The notes under the pieces were generated by a model. It was not told the DNA's origin. It did not search any database and saw nothing but the letters and a program-made list of their open reading frames with translations. Below, in pieces: positions 19,301 to 26,360 of a stretch of DNA of 64,000 bases. Where the stretch lies: contig CAZFPK010000011.1 of assembly GCA_964521025.1 (NCBI GenBank), forward strand, positions 1 through 64,000, given 5' to 3'. Numbering within the stretch: the stretch's first letter is position 1; each line of letters begins with the position of its first letter. Source of the stretch: DRTC01 sp964521025. Its GTDB lineage: Bacteria; Cloacimonadota; Cloacimonadia; Cloacimonadales; TCS61. A program made the position numbers and the translations under genes.

Positions 19301-19892
19301 AAAAGATGATATTTACGCTCCTCTCCAAATCTTCCCGGAATCTGCCGATGAAACAATTTTCCAGGCAGAATATTTTGACGAATCTTATTCCGATACATCG
19401 ACCTGCGAAGATAGTCTGGGAGAGATAAGTACAGTCGAATACTGGACTCTGGACAGGTTGGAAGGAATTGCAGATGCAAAAGTCAGGTTATATTGGGGAG
19501 ACCATAGTTTCGGAACGATTCCCGATTCTCTCGTTGTTGCCAGATGGGACAGCACTTTATGGGTCGATGCCGGACAATACGAGATCGATTTAACCGACCA
19601 ATGGATCACATCGGAAACTGTCGAAGAATTCAGTCCATTTACTTTTGGAGCAATTCAGACGGGAACTCCGCAACCTCCCGACACTCCGGCAAATGTTCAG
19701 ATAACGATTGCCAGAACAGAAGTTACAATTTCCTGGGATGAAGTCACCGCAGCGACTTCTTATTCGGTTTACAGTTCGGATGATCCTTATGCGGAAACCT
19801 TCGATCTCGAACAAGCAGGTATAACCGAACTTAATTGGACAGGTACAATTTCTGACGACTTGAAGTTTTATCGGGTTACTTCGAGCAATTGA
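16380..19892 (+). CDS. Large secreted LamG / Fn3-like / beta-solenoid protein without a sorting domain
   Basis: The 1,170-residue product starts at ATG 16380 behind GGAGG; the upstream in-frame TTG at 16368 would overlap that ribosome-binding site. A signal peptide ends near IFADN. Residues 20-225 are a LamG domain (WTFEAWIKVG ... WYHVAANYD ... DIDEIRVSNVAR). Two tandem repeats of about 108 residues follow (PVFASTYPKVQNETGTSMEL and PVFVENYPMIIDTTATTLEL, both with YYVVL/YFVVL and VKAGTGSGG). From about 495 a G8-like start (FWSNHSSWERYNGTSWI) leads into a long beta-solenoid. The end is one Fn3 domain (VTISWDEVTAATSYSVYSSD), not a sorting domain. The last 600 or so residues are a paralogue of the C-terminal part of the product of 20386-23517. 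Probably an exported adhesin-like protein; function unknown. Confidence 0.83.
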   Translation: MKTVKTVLFFAFILIGTLSIFADNPYAISLDGGESFYVNDGNNALDVSAHWTFEAWIKVGSYVSGDWDCIMDRRTVFSFYLIDDITEPVGDYAVKFAARDGSTIVASMQSDSLATMNFGTWYHVAANYDSTEAKLFVNDTEVDTSSDSLWSLTSSTNAINLGGRWWGSYSRQMTDTDIDEIRVSNVARAIGEMQTNVDDDPYTVDTNTVLLMHLNDEGNPPTYESGTDPVLDGFTGDDDISTADYVDPGTLTFGDQSAPVFASTYPKVQNETGTSMELAVQIDEDGTAYYVVLADSAAAPTVAEVKAGTGSGGTPAIENGDISLLADTENTDLIEGLTQNTQYDIYVVAEDDEVPPNVQDAVTKIDAGTIIEDEDPPVFVENYPMIIDTTATTLELAAKIDENGIAYFVVLENDAAAPTVQEVKAGTGSGGSEAIDSGDIPLTADSENSVVIDSLGESTDFDIYVVAEDDAVPPNLQDTVSRIDANTLLNYRTQRTGFWSNHSSWERYNGTSWINADNPPTFLDNTISILSSHTLTLSDTTKIDQMTIEANAQLTVAENGYFTVNNGSGIDLSVFGILRKEGNGIITRLDDPVIEFTSGSKFELAGTNRYIIVADWNENSTCEINGEIGGDMSATYHTDQAFGNFVWNCPTQTDNVYFSGALDDINGDFQLIDTNGYEFRLTGTAGDDPAVYIEGNATISGGILNLTSGDNNIFFICDSNFVQTGGEIKATGTGSGNLRFGPMTGSGYEGTFTHSGGTFTPDDIRIRESYALTLNSNMNIGTAPFTINGDLICGNYDIEGTGLVTLGNSGQIALTSDLDLDEAGFVVDGILECGIYTISGDSTFTINSSGIIRTGHTQGLNGTILLNGTKTFNPNADYEFNGTSPQVTGSYLPPEISDGLWIINPTGVSLSDSTMISGGNTGLVLRDGKLITSSENTLTFATDGGWTEASDSSFISGPVIKIRSSTTGFLFPLGKDDIYAPLQIFPESADETIFQAEYFDESYSDTSTCEDSLGEISTVEYWTLDRLEGIADAKVRLYWGDHSFGTIPDSLVVARWDSTLWVDAGQYEIDLTDQWITSETVEEFSPFTFGAIQTGTPQPPDTPANVQITIARTEVTISWDEVTAATSYSVYSSDDPYAETFDLEQAGITELNWTGTISDDLKFYRVTSSN

Positions 19893-19895
19893 TTA

Positions 19896-20374
19896 TTCGA
19901 CTCGTAAGGAGGAAGGACAACGAGTTGAAACCATTCTTCCTTTTACTTGTTCCCACGCTCACGCGTGGCAACACACTTTTATTACGCTCTGCGTAAGTTC
20001 ATTCGACGCTGGAGCATCCGATCAGCATTCCACGCAGGAGCGTTGGAACGAGGAACGTAGGAGGGAGTGTTCGATCAGCATTCCAACGCAGGAGCATTGG
20101 AACAAGGAAAAAAACTCTGAAAGAGTTTAATATCAATAACCACAAGAGAATCTTGTGGAAAAATGAATATCATGAAACAACTCCGAAGGAGTTGAACATA
20201 AGAGAAACATAATATCAAATTATTAGTCTATTTATTCAATCCTTTCAGGATTATTATCTTTTAGAATCTCATTTCCGGAGATTCCATCTCCGGTTATTCA
20301 CATTTGATCAGGCAGCTGCCTGATTGAAGGAATTCAACTTCGATTTCGACTCGTCGCTGCGCTTACGAGTCGAA
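19896..20374. repeat. Dense array of a dozen different short palindromes
   Basis: The 493-base spacer has no gene but at least twelve hairpins: 19896-19929 (TTCGACTCGT/ACGAGTTGAA), 19949-19972, 19982-19996, 20027-20049, 20079-20103, 20112-20128, 20140-20158 (CCACAAGA/TCTTGTGG), 20178-20194 (CAACTCC/GGAGTTG), 20238-20252, 20275-20293 (CCGGAGA/TCTCCGG), 20307-20324 (perfect ATCAGGCAGCTGCCTGAT) and 20345-20374 (TTCGACTCGT/ACGAGTCGAA). The first and last share the same stem and bracket the array. Several (CCACGCTCACGCGTGG; ATTCCAACGC/GCATTGGAA) resemble REP-like words found in many unrelated bacterial genomes. Confidence 0.85.
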
Positions 20375-20385
20375 TAGGTTAAATT

Positions 20386-23300
20386 ATGAAAAAATTAAGT
20401 TTATACATTTTATCGATCATATTAACAACTTCGTTATTTTCCTTCCCGCAGGATTTCCAAACTGCAAAAAAAGTCGCAGAAAATTTCCTGGAAAGCAGAT
20501 CTCGAGAAAAGCAATTTTCCGCACATTTTGTTTTAGAAGAAAATAACCGAGTTCTCTGCTACATTTTCAATTACGAACCGGAAACTTTTATCGCAGTAAC
20601 AGCAGATAATGATATTTTTCCAATCATTGCTTATTCTCTCCAAAACAAGTTTTTCCAAAAAGAGAGCATCATCGCAGAATTTTTGATCCATGATATTTCT
20701 TCAAAACTGGATTTTTACAGAAACAATCCTGAATCAGCCGCGATCAATCATTTAAAATGGGAACAATATCTCGAGGGAAATATCACTGCGAGAGATTTCC
20801 AGCAATGGCCCGCAGCCGGCACAACAGAAACCGGAGGCTGGGTAGAAACAAATTGGGATCAATATGCACCTTACAACAATTTCTGTCCTCTCGATGATCT
20901 CGATGAGCGCTGTAAAGTCGGTTGTGTGGCAAATGCCATGTGCCAGATCATCAATTTTCATGAATACATCGGCACCCCTTTTTTTGATGATGACGATGAT
21001 TATGATGCCGGAGACGGGATCGATATCGACGATGATCACGATACTCGCGATTTTCCATCTTTCCCGGAACTGAACGATTATCTGGATACTCTCGCAACCC
21101 GTTATGAAAACGGTGATTCTTTAACTGACAACGATATTGCTGCTTTAAATTTTGCCGGTGCTGTTACTTGTGAGATGCAGTTCAGTTCGACAGGTTCGGG
21201 TTCTTCCACCGGGTTTGTGGATAATGCTCTCACCGAAAAATTTGATTATCTTTATGCTCAATATTTTTATGAAGAAACCAGCGATTTTTATGAAAAACTG
21301 AAACAGAATATGATCCATCGAAAACCTGCACAACTATCGATCTGGCGAAGTTATCGTGGTGGACATTCGATCGTCTGTGATGGCTATAACACCGATGATT
21401 ATTATCATCTTAATATGGGCTGGGCAACTACTGACAGCACTTTCTGGTTTTATCTTCCCGATTCACTTCCCAATAATTATGAATCGATCGTAGGAGCAGT
21501 TTTGGATATTACTCCGCAATCACTGGAATTTCGTTCCGTTACTTCCGGAAATTGGTATGATCCGGATGTTTGGGAAGTTTACGAAAATGGGAGTTGGATT
21601 CCTGCAACTTCCTTACCGACTTCCTTTTCTCAAACGATCACGATCCGGGATGGAGACGAAGTCACGGTCAGCCAAAATGTCCGGGCAGATGAGATCATTG
21701 TCAATTCCGGAGGGCAATTAAATATCGCTGAAAATATGATTTTGTATTTGAATAATGGAGCCGGAACAGACCTGGAAGTTTATGGAATCATTAAAAAAAG
21801 CGGCAGCATCACGAGAAGCAGCGGAGCAACAATTTCCATAAAAGACGGAGGAATTTATCGACACAACACTGATTTATCTGTCTCAACTGCAACCTGGGAA
21901 AGCGACTCGACTTGTGAAATTATCGGAGTTGGAGAAGGAACGAGTTATCTGACGCTGGAAAATGTCGATCAGGAATTTTATCATTTTGCTTGGAATTGTC
22001 CCTCTCAAGCGAGGAATGTTGGTTTTCTTGGGAATCTGACGCACTTAAACGGTGATTTCCAAATAATCGATTCCAACCAGAAAGATGTTCGGTTGGTTCA
22101 TGATTATAACACAGAAATAATTGTGGAAGGAAATATTGAGATTTCCGGTGGAGTTCTGGAATTGACCAACGGAGATGGTGATTGCGATCTTTTTTGTTAT
22201 GGAGATTTCAATTTATCAGATGGAATTGTCAGATTAAAAAGCGGAAGTTCAGGAAGTGTTTGGGCTTACGGAGTTCTTATCTGTCACGGAAATTACATCC
22301 AGACAGGAGGAGAAATTTCTCAAGACGGAACCGGAAACGGAGAAGGAAGATTAAGATTTGAAGGTGCGGAAGGAAGTTATTTCAGTCATTCGGGAGGAAC
22401 TTTCGATCCGGAGAATATTGCAGTTCGCTCCACGGAAGATTCGAGATATTTGACTTTACAAACAGATATAAATATTGGCAGCAATCTTTTTACAGTTTTT
22501 GGAACTTTAGATTGTGAAAATTATTCAATTATCGGTTCCGGAGAATTCGATTTACGGTCTTCAGGAGTTTTTAAAACTTCTAATCAAAACGGAATAAACG
22601 GATCGGTGCAAGTTAGCGGAACAAAAACTTTTAACGCTGATGCTGATTATGAATTTTCCGGAAATTACGCACAAATAACCGGAACTTATCTTCCAACCGA
22701 AATCACAGACGGATTATTCATAGAGAATTCAACAGGAGTAACTTTATCCCAAAACACAACCATCAGCAGCGGAAATTCCGGACTGAATCTTATCGATGGA
22801 AAACTGTTTACTACTGATTCTACTTTATTTACTTTCGCACCTGATGGAGATTGGACTGCAACTTCAGACAGCAGTTTTATTTCCGGACCTGTAAAAAAAA
22901 TATCCAATTCGACAGATTCTTTTAAATTTCCAACCGGAAAAGATTCTATTTTCGCTCCTCTCGAAATTATTCCCGAATCATCTTCGGAAGCAACTTTCCA
23001 GGCAGAATATTTCTCTGAAACTTTCGGAGATTTAACAACCTGCAATGACAGCCTGACAAATATCAGTTCAGTCGAATATTGGAATTTGGACAGAATTTCC
23101 GGAAATGCGGATGCGAAAGTCAGGTTATATTGGAATGAGTATAGTTTTGAAGAAATCCCGGATTCGCTGGTTGTCTGTAGATGGAATGATTCTTGTTGGG
23201 AAAATGCCGGTCAGTATGAAATCGATTTTGAAAATTGGTGGATAACTTCCGAAACTGTTTCCGAATTTTGTCCTTTCACTTTCGGAGAGATTTTATTGGA

Positions 23301-23517
23301 AATTCCGCGACCGGAAAATGTTCAGATTTCTGTGTCGGATTCGGTTGTTACAATTCAATGGAATGAAGTTCCGGAAGCAACTTCCTACAAAATCTACAGT
23401 TCGGAAAATCCTTATTCTGAAGTTTGGGATTTGGAACAATCTGGAATAACAGATACTATTTGGAGCGAAAGCATTTCGGGTTTGAAAAAATTCTATTATG
23501 TTACCGGGAATAATTGA
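20386..23517 (+). CDS. C10 family (streptopain-like) cysteine peptidase fused to a beta-solenoid/Fn3 module
   Basis: The 1,043-residue secreted protein has a signal peptide (residues 1-20), then a propeptide-like domain (NYEPETFIAVTADNDIFPII, about 25-130). The C10 catalytic domain follows: Cys180 in CKVGCVANAMCQIINFHEY, His327 in GGHSIVCDGY and the downstream YHLNMGW motif match SpeB's GCVATATAQ, GGH and NWGW signatures. An acidic insert (FDDDDDYDAGDGIDIDDDHD) sits near 200-219 and may bind calcium. From about 380 (SGNWYDPDVWEVYENGSWI) the protein switches to the same G8-like/beta-solenoid and Fn3 tail as the product of 16380-19892, ending FYYVTGNN with no sorting domain. Likely an extracellular or surface protease; its substrate cannot be read from sequence. 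Confidence 0.88.
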   Translation: MKKLSLYILSIILTTSLFSFPQDFQTAKKVAENFLESRSREKQFSAHFVLEENNRVLCYIFNYEPETFIAVTADNDIFPIIAYSLQNKFFQKESIIAEFLIHDISSKLDFYRNNPESAAINHLKWEQYLEGNITARDFQQWPAAGTTETGGWVETNWDQYAPYNNFCPLDDLDERCKVGCVANAMCQIINFHEYIGTPFFDDDDDYDAGDGIDIDDDHDTRDFPSFPELNDYLDTLATRYENGDSLTDNDIAALNFAGAVTCEMQFSSTGSGSSTGFVDNALTEKFDYLYAQYFYEETSDFYEKLKQNMIHRKPAQLSIWRSYRGGHSIVCDGYNTDDYYHLNMGWATTDSTFWFYLPDSLPNNYESIVGAVLDITPQSLEFRSVTSGNWYDPDVWEVYENGSWIPATSLPTSFSQTITIRDGDEVTVSQNVRADEIIVNSGGQLNIAENMILYLNNGAGTDLEVYGIIKKSGSITRSSGATISIKDGGIYRHNTDLSVSTATWESDSTCEIIGVGEGTSYLTLENVDQEFYHFAWNCPSQARNVGFLGNLTHLNGDFQIIDSNQKDVRLVHDYNTEIIVEGNIEISGGVLELTNGDGDCDLFCYGDFNLSDGIVRLKSGSSGSVWAYGVLICHGNYIQTGGEISQDGTGNGEGRLRFEGAEGSYFSHSGGTFDPENIAVRSTEDSRYLTLQTDINIGSNLFTVFGTLDCENYSIIGSGEFDLRSSGVFKTSNQNGINGSVQVSGTKTFNADADYEFSGNYAQITGTYLPTEITDGLFIENSTGVTLSQNTTISSGNSGLNLIDGKLFTTDSTLFTFAPDGDWTATSDSSFISGPVKKISNSTDSFKFPTGKDSIFAPLEIIPESSSEATFQAEYFSETFGDLTTCNDSLTNISSVEYWNLDRISGNADAKVRLYWNEYSFEEIPDSLVVCRWNDSCWENAGQYEIDFENWWITSETVSEFCPFTFGEILLEIPRPENVQISVSDSVVTIQWNEVPEATSYKIYSSENPYSEVWDLEQSGITDTIWSESISGLKKFYYVTGNN

Positions 23518-23605
23518 GTTATATTGTTTTAGATGATTTGAAACCCACTGGCCTTCATAGGGTTTCTAACGGGTGGAGTTCAGTATAATAGATTGAGTGA
23601 AGAAA

Positions 23606-26248
23606 ATGAAAAAACCAATCATTCTTATAATTTTATCGATACTATCGATACAACTAATTTCCAAAACGCAAAACATAATTAATTCCAAAACAGTCGCAAA
23701 CAACTTCTTTCATAGCAAATCCCAAAACCTGAAACTTACAGATTCGTATCCAATCAAAAAAATAAATAAAAACCTTTTTTACATTTTCAATTACGAACCT
23801 TCATCTTTCGTAGCCGTCAGTGCCGATAATGTTATTTTCCCAATAATCGCTTATTCATTCAAAAATTCTATTCAAAAAAAAGACATCGAACAAAGTCTGC
23901 TTATAAAAATTCTCAAACAAGATATTTCCCGAAGATTAAAATACTTCCAAAATTTTCCAGCTGCTGCTGAAAAGAATCAACAAAAATGGAAAGAATTTTT
24001 ATCCGGAAATACCCACAACCGTGATTTCCAGCAGTGGCCCGTTCCCGGCTCGACCATAACCGATGGCTGGATCGAGACCAGATGGACTCAAGAAGGAATT
24101 TATGATAATTTCTGTCCGCTGGATAATGAAGACGAACGCTGTAAAGTCGGATGTGTGGCAACTGCTATGGCTCAAATCGTCAATTTTCATGAATATCTGG
24201 GGAATATTTCATTTGATAATTCCGACGATTATTATGCCGGAAATGGAATAGATATCGACGATGATCATAATACGCGGGATTTCCCTTCCTTCCCGGAATT
24301 GAACGGCTATCTTCTCGATCTCTGGAATCATTACGAACACGGAGTCGAACTGACGGATGATGATAAAGCCGCTCTTTCATTTGCTTGCGGAGTTACGGTG
24401 GAAATGCAGTTCAGTGCAAATGGTTCGAGTGCTTCCACAACCGATGTTGTTCCTGCTTTACTGAACAAATTCGATTTTGATTCTGCCGAATACCTGAATA
24501 TGTACTGGAATTTTTATCCTGAACTCGCGGAAAATATGATAAATATGCAACCGGTGCAGCTTTCCATCTATAATCCTGCCGAACAGATTGGTCATTCGAT
24601 AATTTGTGACGGTTACAATACTGACGAATATTTTCATCTCAATCTGGGTTGGGGAAGTTCCGATGAAACCTGCTGGTATCTGCTTCCGGATGAAATTCCG
24701 GATGGATATTCCATCGTCAACGGCGGTGTTTTTAATATCGAAGGGGGAGAGACTCCTTTTATTGTGAGTGGAAATATCGAAGTTCAGGGGGTTTCTACTA
24801 TCGGAACTTACATCAAATTGGAAGGTGAATATTCTTACGAAACATATTGCGAATTATTGAGCGGAGACTTCGAATTTCCTGCAGTAATGGAAGGATTTTA
24901 TACTGCAACTGCTATTCTTGATGAAAGAGTTTATTTTGAATCTTTCGATATTTATTTGGATGAGAATAACGATTATATCCAATTCGATCTCGGGCATTTT
25001 GAAGCAGTTACCGGAACTATTTCCGCTCCTGTAAATCCGGAAAATTGTTTCATTTCTTTATATCAGGATGAGACGATGCTTTATTCCGGAATTACTGGTG
25101 AGAACGGAGAATTTTCCATTCCGGATGTTCTTCCCGGAGAATATTTGGCAACCGCATGTTTAGATGGGAATTATTTCCAATCGCAAAATGTTACAATTAC
25201 TTTGGAAAACCAGACTATCGATTTTGTTTTGGATGAATATCCCGGAAATTTAGCGATTTCTTATTCCGGATATGTGGACGATGTCTGGAATTTTGTCCCG
25301 AATTATACGCTGACTTGTGCCATTAAATTAACTCCTGAAGAACTCATTGAACATGAAAATGACCTCATTTCAAAAATCAGATTCAAATCTCCGATAAATC
25401 CGGAAGACGGTTTTTTATTCGCCCAAGTCTGGAATGAAGATGATCTTATTTCCGAGAAAGAAATTACAGATTTTTCAGCAGGAGAGTGGTTGGAAGTTGT
25501 TCTGAATAATTACATCATGATCGAAACTTCTTATGAATATTATATTGGCTATAAAATTCAATCTGCAACCGGAGTTTTTTCTTATCACGACGCGAATCCG
25601 AGAGTTGTAGGAAAAGGAGCATTTACACGCAGCGGCGGTTGGACCGAACTTCCTCTTCAAAATGATTTCAATTTCTGTATCGATGCGATTTTGGTCAGTC
25701 AGGAATTTGGAACAATTCAGGGAAACATCGAGTTATCAAGCGGAAGCGGAGATATTATCGATGCTGTAATCAAAACTCAAAATTATATTTCTCATCCCGC
25801 TGAAAATGGATTTTATTCCTTTGACCTGAAATCCGGAATTTATGATCTGACAGCTTCTCTGAAAGGTTATTCTTCCGCTACGATCGAGAATATAACCCTC
25901 CAGAATGATGAACTTGTTGAAAACCAGGATTTTGTTTTAGATAATACACATTCCGATGAAAGTTTTATTATCGATGATGAAAATTTAATTAGAATTTTTC
26001 CAAATCCTGCTCTCCAACAAATCGAAATAAATTATTATTTGAAAGAGGATGCTTTTGTATGTTTGGAAATCTTTAATTTGAAAGGTCAGAAAATCAAAAC
26101 TCTTGTATCCGAAAAACAAAATAAAGGAAATTATAATGTGCAATTCGATGGTTTAAATAATCTTGAGAAAACAGTTTCTTCCGGGATTTATTTCATAAAA
26201 TTATCTTTAAATAAAAACACTACTTTCAGAAAAATCGTAATATTTTAA
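23606..26248 (+). CDS. C10 family cysteine peptidase with carboxypeptidase-regulatory-like domains and a sorting domain
   Basis: The peptidase half is a paralogue of the product of 20386-23517, with Cys183 in CKVGCVATAMAQIVNFHEY, His330 in IGHSIICDGY and the FHLNLGW motif. The tail differs: two or three CarboxypepD-regulatory-like beta domains (GTISAPVNPENCFISLYQD ... GEFSIPDVLPGEYLATACL; GTIQGNIELSSGSGDIIDAV), an intervening beta domain (residues about 545-700) and a sorting domain (FPNPALQQIEINYY ... LEIFNLKGQKIKTL ... VSSGIYFIKL). The start is uncertain: GTG 23597 and ATG 23606 are in frame and neither has a strong ribosome-binding site; I chose the ATG. A GAAACCC/GGGTTTC hairpin lies in the 88-base gap upstream. 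It is probably exported and cell-attached, unlike its neighbour. Confidence 0.86.
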   Translation: MKKPIILIILSILSIQLISKTQNIINSKTVANNFFHSKSQNLKLTDSYPIKKINKNLFYIFNYEPSSFVAVSADNVIFPIIAYSFKNSIQKKDIEQSLLIKILKQDISRRLKYFQNFPAAAEKNQQKWKEFLSGNTHNRDFQQWPVPGSTITDGWIETRWTQEGIYDNFCPLDNEDERCKVGCVATAMAQIVNFHEYLGNISFDNSDDYYAGNGIDIDDDHNTRDFPSFPELNGYLLDLWNHYEHGVELTDDDKAALSFACGVTVEMQFSANGSSASTTDVVPALLNKFDFDSAEYLNMYWNFYPELAENMINMQPVQLSIYNPAEQIGHSIICDGYNTDEYFHLNLGWGSSDETCWYLLPDEIPDGYSIVNGGVFNIEGGETPFIVSGNIEVQGVSTIGTYIKLEGEYSYETYCELLSGDFEFPAVMEGFYTATAILDERVYFESFDIYLDENNDYIQFDLGHFEAVTGTISAPVNPENCFISLYQDETMLYSGITGENGEFSIPDVLPGEYLATACLDGNYFQSQNVTITLENQTIDFVLDEYPGNLAISYSGYVDDVWNFVPNYTLTCAIKLTPEELIEHENDLISKIRFKSPINPEDGFLFAQVWNEDDLISEKEITDFSAGEWLEVVLNNYIMIETSYEYYIGYKIQSATGVFSYHDANPRVVGKGAFTRSGGWTELPLQNDFNFCIDAILVSQEFGTIQGNIELSSGSGDIIDAVIKTQNYISHPAENGFYSFDLKSGIYDLTASLKGYSSATIENITLQNDELVENQDFVLDNTHSDESFIIDDENLIRIFPNPALQQIEINYYLKEDAFVCLEIFNLKGQKIKTLVSEKQNKGNYNVQFDGLNNLEKTVSSGIYFIKLSLNKNTTFRKIVIF

Positions 26249-26310
26249 ATAACCAACTAAAAAAGTTTTAATCTAACTTACTAAAATATTAAAAAATCTT
26301 CCATAAATTC

Positions 26311-26339
26311 TTGACACCAAATCTGTCATTTTAAGTTTT
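26311..26339 (+). promoter_or_regulatory. Candidate promoter of the TonB-dependent receptor gene
   Basis: TTGACA at 26311-26316 is followed by TAAGTTTT at 26332-26339. TTG-N18-TAnnTTT resembles the Bacteroidota primary-sigma promoter (TTG ... TAnnTTTG) better than a TATAAT box. GAGGAGG lies downstream at 26348-26354, just before the ATG. Confidence 0.4.
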
Positions 26340-26360
26340 CACACACGAGGAGGTCGTCAG

